This document shows, one piece after another, positions 47,248-59,893 of a stretch of 64,000 nucleotides of DNA. A model generated the notes under the pieces. The model made no database searches. It was given only the letters and a program-made list of their open reading frames with translations, and was not told the DNA's origin. Source of the DNA: Diphasiastrum complanatum. Lineage: Eukaryota > Streptophyta > Lycopodiopsida > Lycopodiales > Lycopodiaceae. Position 1 is the first letter of the stretch, and each line of letters opens with the position of its first letter. The position numbers and the translations under genes are program-made. The stretch is taken from contig CM055092.1 in NCBI GenBank assembly GCA_029204225.1, forward strand, positions 99,203,812 through 99,267,811, given 5' to 3'.

Positions 47248-48113
47248 AAAAGTGATAGAGAACAAGAACATTCATACATCCATTTCACAAGAGAACCAAT
47301 CTGCTTATTTGAAATGAAGATATGTACATGTGTAGGAAACTCAAGCTGTCTCCCTAATTATTCAAATTTAAAAAAGAGTGGAAACCATCCAAATTGGAGA
47401 GAAACCCAACTTTATTCACTAACTTGACATTTAGGCCCTGCGACATTAAACGTCCCGCAAAAAGGCCTAAAGTCCTTTTATTAACTTTCTAATTAATCAA
47501 ATCTCTATGTAATCATCGGTTTGGACTTACACACGTAGGGTGCCAAATTCCTCTCACTTATTAACTAGAGTTAGGGTTGCCTTGGGATCCGCAAGCCCTC
47601 CAATAGAGTTAGGGTCCAATCAAAAGAGAGATATTCATCAATTTGGCCCAATCAAATTTGAGGGCTCATATGTCACTCAATCAATAGGATTCAGAGGAGG
47701 AAAAGAAGGGGTCCAATTATATTTCACTCCCTTTCATGTTAGATCACTACATTAGGAAAAATATGGCTCAAAATGGGCCCTTTAAAAAATTTCACTTTAG
47801 AGAGAGGTCATGTAGAGACATAATATGAATCGGTAGCTTTTGGTCGTCGTTTTTTGAGTTTTTAGCCTTGCTTCATGTTTAACTAGTATGGTTAACTTCA
47901 AACATTAGTTAGTTAAGCATGAGATATAATAACTTCTTTGTATGCTCGTTTCAAAATTCGAGGCTAGAGCTTTAAGACTGTAAATCTTGGTGTGCTCATT
48001 GCAAAAACTGAAGTGGGAGTAACAGCACTTTTGAAATTTTTGTATGCTTATAGTGAAATATGAGGCGGGACGATTTTTCAACGCAACATAGACGTTACAA
48101 AAGTAAGATATGC
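47248..48113. other. Right-only 866-bp segment
   Basis: Absent from the left arm, where the flanking sequences join cleanly (ATCGAGG|TAGATCT). It has no target duplication. It contains CACTACATTAGG at 47745, which resembles a CACTA end but without a partner, and a ~60-bp sequence (47530-47590, CTTACACACGTAGGGTGCC...) repeated at about 49852-49910. No gene is seen. Confidence 0.45.
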
Positions 48114-49443
48114 TAGATCTATTCAATTTGACTTATTATAGTTTGAAGTATTTATGGATCGTAGCTTGCAACAATGGCAATGTTCCATTTGCATGTTGCA
48201 CTTCCTATGGAATGCACTCCAATTATTAAGAAAAATTCGAAAGCTGTAGAGAATGTTGTTGAAATAGTTAGAGAATTGAGAATGAATAATCATAAGAATA
48301 TAGATTTGTGGGTGGATGGATCAATTTATCCTAATGATCCAGGTATGAATTTGTGTTCAAATTTTAAGTCCGTAACTCATCTTCTCATATTTGTATGTGA
48401 AGAAAATAACGGATTGCTTGGATATTGTCAAAGGTAGCATGATATTGAAATGCATAGCATATCTTGTCTTAATAAGCAATTACAGTTTGCTAATCAACAA
48501 TTGCAACGTGGAAATCAACAATTGTTTCATTGTGTGCAATACACTAGTGCTGAAAATAATGCACTCAAGCATGCTATGTCAGAGTTGAATGCTACAGTCA
48601 CTACTCTTCGGGGATCAAACCAAAAAATGTTAGAATCCCTGGAGAAGTTGCGATCTGATAATTTAAAATATGTTTGTTGATATAAAAGTTATCAAAAAGG
48701 CAATGATGAAAAGGAAAAGAAAGAGAGTACTGAAGAAGAATATTAATGACTTATCTATAGATAGCGGCAATAAAAAAAAAAAAGGATTCGAGCATTTAAG
48801 TATGTTTTCTTTGTTTTCTTATAAAAATTTTATTTGATTTGTTTTGGTCATAGAAGTTTCAATTGCATTTGATAATATGCATTATCAAATTTGATAATAT
48901 GTCTTTTGCAGATCATGTTTGTGGCAAAGAACTATTTAACAGATCGTTCATGCATCAGATCTTCTTTAAGTAATGTTTTACCAAGAAAGTCAATAAAGGC
49001 AATGATGAAAAATTCTAAGTCTCTAAAAATGAAAATGAAATTGTAGAGACTGTTTTGAATAAGGTTGAAACTTACTTGGATGAAACTGTAATACTAGGTG
49101 CAATGTTTCTGGACTAAGCAGAAATGCTTATTCTACTTTTTTTAGATTAGTTAAAATAGTCTTTTCTCAAGTGATGGTGAAGAAAACTTATCCTCCTCGT
49201 CCATATCGGGTAACATTAGCAAGAAATTATTATAATGACAGAATGTTCAAAGTAGTTGGGCAACCACTTCATATAGCTGAATTATACAAATCAGAATATA
49301 GTGAGTGCAATTACAACAATTGCAATAATATTTATCTTGATATTGAAAATGTTCTAAAATATATTATTCGATTCTATAAACTAGACGAACATCAAGTAAA
49401 TGGAAAGATCACTAGATTCAATGTATCTAACATTCAAATTTGA
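48114..49443 (+). pseudogene. Unrecognised Asn/Gln-rich coding region (right copy)
   Basis: Successive protein-like readings: 48174-48437 (MAMFHLHVALPMECTPIIKK start; IDLWVDGSIYPNDPG), 48450-48680 (QLQFANQQLQRGNQQL then LRGSNQKMLESLEKL, coiled-coil-like) and 49171-49443 (PYRVTLARNYYNDRMFKVVG; CNYNNCNNIYLDIENVLKYI). The first two are mirrored at 10330-11290. They could be exons of one gene, but splice sites are not convincing. No domain is recognised. It lies just upstream of ARD on the same strand. Confidence 0.45.
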
Positions 49444-49900
49444 ATGTGTCCTAATTCGACTTTCTACTTTCTCTCACTTTCTAAAAGTGGTAATTTCACA
49501 TGTACTTTGGCTAAAAATAACTTCATAAAATTTATCTCTAAGTATAAAATGCATATTGGCCTAAATTGCCAACTAATCAACATAGACCAAAATAGATCAA
49601 ACTGGTTAACAGTTTCTCACAGTCCCTCTTCAACTAGTTTAGAATAGACTTTGAGAATACTCCAAGTGAAGTCCTATGCTTTAAAGGCAAACATGTCTTT
49701 TCCAAGTGCTTTGGTGAAGATATCAGCTACACATTCCATTGAAGACACATGTTGAAGCTCCACCTCCTTTGCCATGGCTTGTTCTCTCACAAAGTGATAT
49801 GCCACCTCAAGATGCTTGCTCCTAGCATGAAAGATATGATTGTTTGCCAACTTACACACGCAGGGTGCCAAATCCCTCTCACTTATTAACTAGGGTTAGG
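49444..49900 (-). mobile_element. Ty1/copia 3'-end fossil (D)
   Basis: Minus strand: RNase H C-terminal tail HARSKHLEVAYHFVREQ...VADIFTKALG (49674-49871), then a purine-rich GAAGAGGGA stretch and TGTGAGAAACTG that could start an LTR. Right-arm only. Broken. Confidence 0.75.
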
Positions 49901-49933
49901 GTTGCCTCGACATTCGCAAACCCTCCAACACAA

Positions 49934-50408
49934 TCGCAACCGGATGCCAACAACTCACATCTCAACCGGATGGCAATCTTGACTGGATACCAACAACTCA
50001 AACCTCAACCGAATGGCAATCTCGACCGGATGCCAACAAAGACAAAATCTCGACTAGATCAAAGTCATCACGTATCGACCGAATCACTTGTTTTAAATCA
50101 CGACCGGATCAGAGTCATCACATATCGACCGGATCACCTATTTAAAATCTCGACCAGAGCAGAGTCATCGCATCTCGACTGGATCCAAAGAAAAAATCTC
50201 GACCGGATCACCTATTTTAAATCTCGACCAGAGCATAGTCATCACATCTCGACTGGATCCAAAGAAAAAATCTCGACCGAATCCAAAGATAAAATCTCGA
50301 CCGGATCAGAGTTAACACATCTCGACCGGATCCAAAAGACAAAATCTCGATCGGATCAATATCTCAAATCTCGATCCGATCACCTGTTTAAAATCTTGAC
50401 CGGATACC
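49934..50408 (-). repeat. CGACCGGATC minisatellite, about 20 units
   Basis: The core word TCTCGACCGGATC (with variants) recurs about 20 times at 17-28 bp spacing, mostly 24-26. A three-unit higher-order block (ACCTATTTTAAATCTCGACC, then an AGAGCAKAGTCATC unit, then an ACTGGATCCAAAG unit) appears twice. It lies directly internal to the primer-site-like TGGTATCCGG of the LTR relic at 50409-50650, so it is probably that element's leader. Confidence 0.88.
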
Positions 50409-50650
50409 ATGCGATGGTTTTGTTGGAGTGAAATTAGATGTATAATAGGATTGAGAGTACATGAAAAAGAGGGCCTCTAATGTGTATTCATTTTTGACAA
50501 TGTCCATCCTTGGAGAATGTTCTTCTACATAGAGTACACAAGTAAAACATAGGCTCCCAAGAGGGAGTACACTTTTAGGCATAAATACCAACTAGAAGTA
50601 AATACCCAAGATCTCTCTTCATAATCTTTATAGTCAGTGTTGCCACCTGC
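50409..50650 (-). repeat. LTR relic immediately upstream of ARD promoter
   Basis: Reverse-complement match to 21092-21345. Its outer end lies only about 18 bp before the TATA box of ARD. Single LTR with a primer-site-like TGGTATCC on its internal side. Confidence 0.65.
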
Positions 50651-50667
50651 AGTAGTCTTGCCATGCA

Positions 50668-50676
50668 TATATAAAG
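50668..50676 (+). promoter_or_regulatory. Putative TATA box of ARD
   Basis: TATATAAAG, followed by a pyrimidine-rich leader (CTCTCC, TCTCTCTCGATCTCTCG) and the ARD start codon 481 bp downstream. Inferred from position and sequence only. Confidence 0.5.
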
Positions 50677-51156
50677 GTTGGGCGTTGGTTCTCTCCGAGA
50701 AGACTTAGGCTGCAGTGCCACCGCCACCTCTCCTTCACCCTTAACCCTTCATCCCTACACGCGGCTCTGACCTTCTCGATCTATTACGCTACTTCGAAAT
50801 CTGGGAAATCTCTCTCTCGATCTCTCGATCTTTTGGTTGCTTTTGCTCTCGTGCGCGCATACATATCACTGACGGTGGAGAAACTACCACACTATTGCTC
50901 TATAGCTAAAGATACTGCTAGCTAGTCCGCTGCTATTGCTCAAAAAACTACTCCGCCGCCCACTGATCGGGAGAAGTTTCCTGTCTCCAACGCCACCACT
51001 GCACTGCTGCTCTCTGCACCACCGATACCAGGACCAATTGTGATGCATTGTTCCTGTATAAAGCCTACATTGGCACTCACTAGCTCTAACAGCATTTTGG
51101 GCTTCTGCTGCATAGTGTTTTTTGGTCTGTCTTATCTCAGTATATTCAATTTCAGC

Positions 51157-52715
51157 ATGGATATTGCCCAGATTCACGTTCAGGTGCGTGTTTACACACT
51201 TGTTTTTGTGATGCTCGTTCGCAGCAGGAGTTTTCGTCAATGCTATGTGTTGATAGTTGGTTGTAAGTAATTGTATATTTCGTAGCTATTTGGGAGTGTG
51301 TACGGGCACCTGGGAGGTCATTGCTTAGTAGTCTCGGATAATGATTGAACATAGACTGGCCAGAGGGTGAGTGTAATTCAACTTGCTGTTCCACGATCCG
51401 TCACTTACTCTAATTAATTTCTCTTGCATTCGTACTGAATGGTTGATCAGTTATGACATTTCAGTTACAAAAGCTTTTGCTAGTTAAGACGTTCTAATTA
51501 TATTGTTTTCACTGAATGTAGAAAGAGTCGGAAGCTTGGGAGTACAATGCAAACGATGAGGATCACCGGATTACGCACACGTTTAGTCCCAATCGTCCAG
51601 TGCCACAGGAACACATCCACGGTATTCACACTCAACAAGCAACTACTAAGATTAGTTTTGCTTGTACCTATTGGAGATATTGGAGAGGATATGAAAGGAG
51701 CAAATCCAAGCTGAATTTACTAACTATGCAAGTTTTGACTGTCAGAGCTGGGAGTGCTGACATGGAAGCTTGATGTAGACGAATGGGAAAAGAACACTTT
51801 GCTAGAAACAATCAAGATGGATCGTGGGTACAAATACTCGGTATTGTCCTCGCCTAAATTGATTCAGTTGGTTTGTGACTCTGGAGTTTCTATCAGCTTG
51901 ACTTTGTTATTGGAATCGCAATATTAAATCATAGGCCATAAATAGGAGGGAGAGGCTAATATTCTCAATGATGTGTGGCACTAGGAGGTCGTGACTGTTT
52001 GCCCCAAAGAGATGGAAGATTTCGAAGAAAAAGTGAAAGGATTTTTGCAAGAACATATGCATTCTCAAGAAGAAATACGGTTGATACTTGATGGCAACGG
52101 TCAGAAGAGGCCATTAACGAATATTAGCTTAAAAATTAGAATATGTTGTTTTGTTTGTGTTTTCAGTAAAATTTAGTGATTGCAAGAACAATTTAGCTGT
52201 AATGGGTTGATCTTGCGTTTGCAGGCTACTGGGACATTCGAGATTATGACGGTAAAAGGATTCGTTTCCGCGTAACTAAGGGTGATATGATTGTTCTTCC
52301 TCCAGGAATGTTTCACAGGTTTACGATTGATGAGAACAATTATATCAAGGTAATGCAACCATGTATGAAACTTTTTCCCATCATAACGATTTCAGAATCT
52401 TGTTGATTGCAGTGCTAGTGTTACACTCTAAAGCCTGCATACTTGGGTACAGGCACTTCTCTTGTACACAGACGTTCCATACAGGACCCAGCATGGTGCG
52501 GAGAGTGAAAGTGCTGCAAGGTAAGAAAGCCAGCCTCAGCATTGGGTAACATTCGCAAATTATCTTAACATTCATAAAGTTTTCGACTACCACGAAAAAA
52601 AGCAAGCTCTTTTACGTTGCTCTCATTGTCTGGATCGTGGTACAGGAAAGAATACGTGGACAAAGTGCTGAATAACCCTGCGGCCGTTCATAGACACCGC
52701 ATTACCACTCAGTGA
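51157..52715 (+). CDS. ARD: Acireductone dioxygenase, seven exons, intact
   Basis: Cupin-fold enzyme of the methionine salvage (Yang) cycle, oxidising acireductone to the keto acid precursor of methionine plus formate; cytosolic/nuclear in plants. Exons by GT-AG sites: 51157-51183, 51522-51621, 51746-51840, 51985-52099, 52225-52349, 52453-52520 and 52646-52715, totalling 600 nt for 199 aa, the usual family length. Exon 4 could start at 51988 instead, one residue shorter. Signatures: ELGVLTWKLD (43-52), cupin motif HMHSQEE giving ligands His98, His100 and Glu104, then [13 protein letters not shown] with His143, and KEYVDKVL near the C-terminus. The start ATG opens MDIAQIHVQ, with a tiny first exon. 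No disruption is seen, so it is probably functional. A promoter-less 3' half is mirrored at 9888-10323. Confidence 0.94.
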
Positions 52716-53575
52716 CAGCCAGTCTAGTCTATTAACAGACTTTTTCCAGCCAAGATGGTGGCTGTTGGATCTCTTATATAGCTGTCCTGAAAATATCTCT
52801 AGCGGCTGTGGCCGGACCGCATAAATACCCAGTTATAGATTAGTTTATATGGGCATATCTCGTTTTTTAAGACGCTCCTAATTCGCAGGATATATTACTT
52901 AGATATACTATTGATTAGTACAGTACAAAACTGATACAATCATAGAAAATGAGCGGGATTCTTTCCATTCACCTGGATAAGTTCTGTGCTTGTACAAGGC
53001 ATATATTTATCTATATGATGAATTGTCACACCAGGGAGTTCTGGAATATAACTATGAAGTTAATTTTCTGTCTGCAGAGCTCATAACATTCTATTTTATT
53101 ACCTTTTTGAGCATTAACATGCTGTCCAATTTCTTTTTTTGTTGGAATTAGGGCCTGCATGGAAGGTGAAATTTTCATGACGATCCCACATGAAGCTACT
53201 TGATCTACAATGCCCACATAAAGCTACTTGATATTTAATATGACAAATTCCCTGAAATATACTTAACGATACCTTTCTGAATTTCTTCTCTCTTGTAGAA
53301 TTATATCTTAATTCACTTGAGCTTCAACATAATACATATTCCTGTCTATCGGAAATTAGCTTCAGATCTAGATGTCTTTTTATGTGCCGAAATCTCAGAA
53401 GTTATTATTCCTTCTTTGGATAACTGCAACAAGAAATACTAACTTCTGAGGGCATTGTAGATCAAACAACCTGAACTATTATTCTACCCTGAAGCAAAAT
53501 TTGAGGCTTGGCATATCCTTCAAACTCGTCGTGGTTTAGATCCCACACATTGTTATGTGCTGAAGGTTTGAATTC
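52716..53575. other. 3' flank of ARD
   Basis: Mirrors 9060-9887. AT-rich, with no recognised gene. It presumably includes the ARD 3' UTR. Confidence 0.55.
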
Positions 53576-54884
53576 TTATGTGAAAGTGCATACTATGGCT
53601 ATAGTCACGTGGATGATGATCATAGCTTCCCTGGAATCCTTTGTTCTTGGAGCTTTTGAGATCATTTTAGTATCTTTCTATGAATCGTGTAGATGCAAAT
53701 AATTGGGGATCGAAAGGAGCAATATTATTAGCTATATTACAAGGAGTTGCATTACTAATTGCTCGCTACTTATACTAGAAATCTTGGTGTATTACACTAA
53801 GGAATGCCCTTTAAATTAACATAGATGTGACTAATTGAGGCAACTTTTGTCTAACAAATTAAAGGCCAAAAATAAATTCTAAAAAATGATTCATGAATCC
53901 ATTAGTTGTTAACTATATGAGCATGCTCATTAGCTTTTATAGAGAGTAGTGTCTTCAGAGGTTGCTTCTCTATCTCTTATACCTCGCTTACTATCTCTTA
54001 AACCAAGCTTTATTTCAAACACTTGGCTAAGTGCTAGCTTGATCTTTACAATGTCTCCATGACTATCTTTCTTGAACAATGTCATCAACATATAGTATAA
54101 AAATTTGATGTTAAATTCATCAATCATAAATGTGATGTTAAGAAAATGCATTATGCTCACTCACAATGAACTAAAGCCCAAGCTAGAAATTTCGAATCGA
54201 GCATTCAAATATCTTGGGGATTGCTTGAGCCCATACAAGTGTTCTTTTGTTTTAAGGCAAACAAGCTTTTTTGCATGAAAACACTTTGAGGTATTTACCT
54301 TAAAGAATTGCATAAGATAACTTACCATCAAGTGGAGCAAATGGTGGCCTATTTGAAATGAAGTTAAGTGTAATTGATTGTCTCATCCACCTAAAGTGGG
54401 AGCTTTAGAACACTTGAAAGCTTCTATTTTATCTCTTGTCCATTTCATTTTGTTTAGGAGTCTTTGGGCAAGAAATTTGGCTTTGAATACTATGTGCTCT
54501 CACAAATTTTGATAGAGTCTTTAGAAATTTACTCATTGATTATTCTCAATATTTTGATCTTGATGTTGAGTTGGTTCTCCATCATAGATTTAAACTTAAA
54601 GAATGTCTCCTTCACTTGTTCCATGCTCTTAAGTAAGTATATCCATGTATGCCTACTATTGTCATTAATAATCAATGTATCAAATGTGTTGTATATTGTT
54701 TTGTAGTAAACATGTTTTTTAAAACACTCTTTTACTAGAAAAGTGAACATGTGTTGTATATTGTAAAAAAATCAAGAGGTAGACTGGTTAGATTATAATT
54801 GACCAAATAATGTATGCATCTAAATTGGATGTCCCAATCTCTTGTGCCACAACTCAACCGAAGACACAATTTGCATAGCATTCT

Positions 54885-55131
54885 TGTTAGAAATCAATGA
54901 TAAACATCATTGTTACTGTTTACGATGCACATTAATGTTGACAGTTGTGACCAGCTGTCAATAGCCGTTGGCTAGTCTATCAGTCTACTCGAGGTTTTCT
55001 CTCTCTATCAGGGTTCAGGGTTTATTTGTACATTATACATTCTGTATGTGGTAGTGTGATAAAGTGACAGTGCGTGTTCTTCTTCCGCCTTCTTTTGGTG
55101 AATGCTTGATGTTGCATATCTAATTCTTGAC
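54885..55131 (+). repeat. 5' LTR of copia A, right copy
   Basis: 247 bp, TGTTAGAAATC...TTCTTGACA, followed directly by the primer site. Confidence 0.93.
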
Positions 55132-55450
55132 ATGGTAACAGAGCAGCAATAGTCATGCGTGCCTGATCAGTGGATACAGCTTGTCACAAGCTTCGCAACG
55201 AAGTGAGAAAGTCCTTCACGGGAGGTGAAAGCTTGGAGAGACAAAAACGACTGGAAGAAATTCTTCTTTGGTGTATTTTGTATGGTTGGAGCTCAGAATC
55301 ATCAGTGGGGAATGAAAGCACAGTCCCGGAGGCATCAAAAAGGCCAGGGCAGCATCAGATAGATTGAAAATCTATTGACGTCGTGCCGAAGTGGGGAATC
55401 TAGAATATTCCCTTTGAAAGCTCTCATATTCCCTCTATTTTTAATCTTTT

Positions 55451-55692
55451 CCATACCAATATTGGATCGACGCACTAGAGGTAGGAAAAATCTTGAGCAG
55501 TTGTACATTCGCGCGTCATACAGATATAGCATATCCGTACCAATATCGGATCGACACGCCAGAGGTAAAGAAAACCAAGGGCAGTCGTACATCCACGCGT
55601 CATACCGATATCACATATCAGTAGCAAGCGACGTGCTAGAAATAAAGAGAATCTTGAGCAGTCATGCTCCCGTGCGTCGTACCAATATCAGG
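55451..55692 (+). repeat. 84-bp tandem repeat in copia A leader
   Basis: Units start at about 55451, 55535 and 55619 (CCATACCAATATTGGATCGA, then CCGTACCAATATCGGATCGA, then a diverged unit), each with CTTGAGCAGT..TACAT and GCGTCATAC inside. It lies between primer site and gag. A related array survives in the left copy near 7830-7940. Confidence 0.82.
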
Positions 55693-58600
55693 TGTACAAC
55701 CAAAAATTTACAGTTCTGTGTTGTGAATCAATTTTGTGATCTAGACTAATCTATCCAGTAATGGGAACTCTAAGCGAGAGTGTCCTTAATGAGTCAAGCA
55801 AATTGGAAGGTGCCGACAACTATGCAGTTTGGAAACTCAAACTGAAGAACATTTTGATGGAAAAGGAGCTATGGGAGATCGTGACAGGCGAAGAGACAAG
55901 GCCAGTGATTGAAGAAGATCAGCGGACATTTGTTAGGAGAAGACGGAAAGCCCAAAATGTCATCAACTTATCAGTTAGAGATTCAATTATTCCATATATT
56001 TCAAATTCAGAAGGACCAAACGAAGCATGGAATGCATTGAAGGCATTGTTTGAAACGACAAATACATCTCGAATACTATTTCTAAAGACAGTTGCATACA
56101 TTGCAGATGGATGATGGTGCAACTATTGTCGATCACATACTGAAGATCAAAGAGATCCGTGATCAATTAACAGCAGTTAGAAAGCGAGTACAAGGTTGTG
56201 AGATCGTGCAATTGACATTGAATAGTCTGAGTGAGTCACATCAGATGTTTGTGACGAGTATAGCCACAAGAGAAAATCTTCCAACCTATGAAGAACTAGG
56301 TGGATTGCTTTTGCAAGAAGAGCAACGTCAAGAGAACTCGAATCATCGTAACAGAAGCTATGATCAAGCTCTTGCAGTTAGAGGACGAGGTGGAAGATTT
56401 GGTCGTGTAAAGTATCAATCGAGAGGATGAAACTCAAGCCGAGGATCATTTCAACAATTTCATGAGCAAGTCAATGATAGTCCAAATCGAGGTAGTTGGA
56501 ATCAAGACCGAGGTCAAGGACACGGCTATTCAAGACAGAATAAACCTTGAAATTGTAGGTACTGCAACAAACCTGGTCACTGGGAGCGTGAATGCTTTAA
56601 GAAACAGAAGGAAATGGAACAAAGAAAAGACAAATGGCAAGCGGGAAATTATGCTGATCAACATCAATTTGATGACTATTATTATGAAGACAATTACACT
56701 GATCAACATCAATACGATGATGATCAATATGAAGATGATACAGGTGAGAGTTCAAAATTGTTCATTACAGCATTAATGACAAGTGATGAAGCCAAGGATA
56801 CCTGGTACATTGATAGTGGTGCATCCAAGCACATGACTTCAAGGAAAGAGTGGTTTTCAGAACTCAAGAAAACTGAAAATGGTGATGAAGTTGGACAAGC
56901 TGATGGCAAATTGCTATCTGTTAAAGGAGTTGGAGTGGTACCAGTGAAGTTAGCCAACAGGAAGATAAAGCATATAAGCAATGTGCAATATGTATCTGGC
57001 TTAGCTAACAATCTACTATCTGTTGGGACGATGGCTGATCAACAACTCAAGGTTGAGTTTGACAGTGACAAATGTTTTGTCAAAGACATCCAGAATCACT
57101 ATAAAGTGATTGCTACAGGAGCTAGAGTCAACAGGAATCGACTCTACAAATTGAATGCGAGATCTTTTACTCAAGCTATGGTAAGCACTGTTGATAGTCG
57201 AAGTGATCTTTGGCATCAAAGGTTTGGTCATATTAGTGCTCCAAGCTTGCAAATCCTTAGAAGAGGTAATCTAGTTGTTGGATTGTCTGATATCTCTTTT
57301 GAAGGAAAAATTTGTGAGGGTTGCATTTTGGGAAAACAACATAGAGAGAGATTTCCCAAAGATGGAGCAAGAAGAGCCAATGGCATTCTTTGATCTTGTT
57401 CATAGTGATCTGTGTGGACCAATACAAACTAGGTCCATTAGTGATTATTACTATTTCACCACATTCATTGATGACTATAGTAGACATATCTAGATTTATT
57501 TCATAAGCAAGAATCTGATGCTTTTGCCAAGTTTAGAGAGCTCAAGACTCTAGTTGAAAAACAAACAAGTTGTTATATTAAGACCCTCATATCAGATGGT
57601 GGCGATGAGTATTTTTCAACAGAGTTTATAAATTTCTGCAAGGATCAGGGGATCAAGAGACAAACCACTACACCCTATTCACCACAACAGAACGGAGTTG
57701 CAGAACAGAAAAACAGATCCATTGTGGAGATGACTACGGCAATGCTTAAGAGCAAGGGTTTGCCAAATACTTTTTGGGCAAAAGCATGCAACACAACTAC
57801 TCATATCTTGAATCGGTGTCCTACGAAGTCCGTGGAGGGTAAGACACCTTACGAAGCTTTTACTGTAAAGAAACCTAATGTTTCTCATTTACGAATATCT
57901 GGTTGTGATGCTTATGCTCATGTATCTGATGAAAGACAAAAGAAGCTGATGCAAAAGCTATTAAGTGTATTTTCCTTGGATATGATGAAAGAGCCAAGGC
58001 ATATAGGATGTATGACACAGATGCACAAAAGATTGTGATTTCTAGAGATGCTACTTTTGATGAGATGAGACAAAATGACCAAATAAAATTGACAATTGAT
58101 CTCTTTGATGATAAAGCTAAAGTGCAAGTGAAGAAAGAAGTTGGTGTCGATATGGAAGAGCCAATGGAAAAAGACATGAATGAGATTCCTAGGAGAGTGC
58201 CTGAGTGGTACTTGTCAGTAACAAGTGATGCTAATAAGGGAGATACTCCCGAATCAAGTGAGCAGGGAGAGCTTAGAAGATCAAGTAGAAATCAAAAACC
58301 TCCTGCAAGATAGAGATGAATCTAGCCCTAATGGGTTCTATGCTCAAGGCTCAAGAACCAAAAAATTTTGATAAAGCAAAGGAGCACAAGGAGTGGCGTG
58401 AAGGAATGGAAACATAAATGGAAGCTATATCGAAGAATAGGATGTGGAACTTGGTTGAGCTACCTGATGATAAGACGCCTATCACTTGCAAATGGATATA
58501 CAAGATCAAATATGGAGCTGATGGGCAGCTCAACACGTATAAAGCACGGTTGTTTGAGAGAGGATTTGAGCAGCAGGAAGGTATTGATTTTGAAGAAACC

Positions 58601-59893
58601 TTTGCACCCGTAGCTAAGATGGTAACTATACGTTCTATCATTGCTATTTCTGCTTTCTACGGTTGGAAGATCCAGCAAATGGATGTTAAATCTGTTTTTT
58701 TTTAATGGAGTGCTAGATGAAGAGGTGTACTTAGTACAACCTCAAGGATTTGTTGAGCCAGGGAGAGAGCATCTAGTTTGTAAGCTCAACAAAGCCATTT
58801 ATGGATTGAAGCAAGCACCACGGGCGTGATACTCTTGCATTGATGAACACTTCAAGCGAAGGGGAATGATAAAGAGTGATGTTGATCTTAATCTTTACAT
58901 TCTAGGGCAAGATTCAGATATAGTGTTTATTGTGTTGTACGTTGATGATTTGATTATTACAGGAAGTAATGAGAGCTTAATTGATGACATCAAATCAGAT
59001 CTTTCCAAAGCTTTTCACATGAGCGATCTAGGATTGATGCACTATTGTCTTGGCATTGAAGTATGGCAAAATGAAAACGTGGTCTTTCTTACACAAAGCA
59101 GATATCCACAAGATTTGCTTTATATGTTCAATATGTAGGATTGTAAGTGTTTGAGTACACCTATGGATGTCAACATGAAGCTTACTGGATATGATGAATC
59201 TGAGAAAGTGGTTGCTTATTTGTATCGACAGCTGGTGGGTAGTTTGATTTATTTGACACACACGCGACTTGATATTTCTTATGTTGTTGGTGTTGTTAGT
59301 CAATTTATGCAAGATCCTAGTCAAGCACACTGGAAGTCTGCTAAATGTATTCTCAGATACATTCGAGGGACACTGAATTTTGGTTTGAAGTATGATCAGC
59401 CTGAAGTGCCAATGTTGGTAGGTTATACAGATGCCGATTGGGCAGGTAATATTGATGATAGAAGATCTACCAGTGGTCATACATTCAGTTATGGTACAAT
59501 TGCAATTTCATGGAGCAGCAAAAAGCAACCTACAGTAGTCTTATCATCGACGAAAGCTGAATATCGAGCACTCAGCAATGCTACACAAGAAGCGGTATAG
59601 TTACGAAGATTGCTTGTGGATTTAGGTCAACCACAGGTGGATGCGACTACTATATCTTGTGATAATCATAGTTGCATTTACCTTGCCAAAAATCTAGTTC
59701 TACATGCTCGAACCAAGCACATCGAAATACACTACCATTTTGTTCGAGAGAAAATTCTTGATGGAGCCATTGATCTTGTTTTTTGTAAATCTGAAGATCA
59801 AATGGCAGATCAAAGTCATTAGGTAGATGTAAATTCGAGAGGTTTCGTACTCTATTAGGGATAGAAAAATGTAATTTTATCATTGAGGGAGAG

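Noticed and set aside
47745-47756. CACTAC motif as a CACTA terminal repeat
   Set aside because: No matching inverted end, no 3-bp target duplication, and it lies in the middle of the right-only block.
49890-49910. Telomere-like TAGGGTTAGGGTT
   Set aside because: Only about two repeat units, within a 60-bp sequence also present near 47570. Too short for a telomeric tract.
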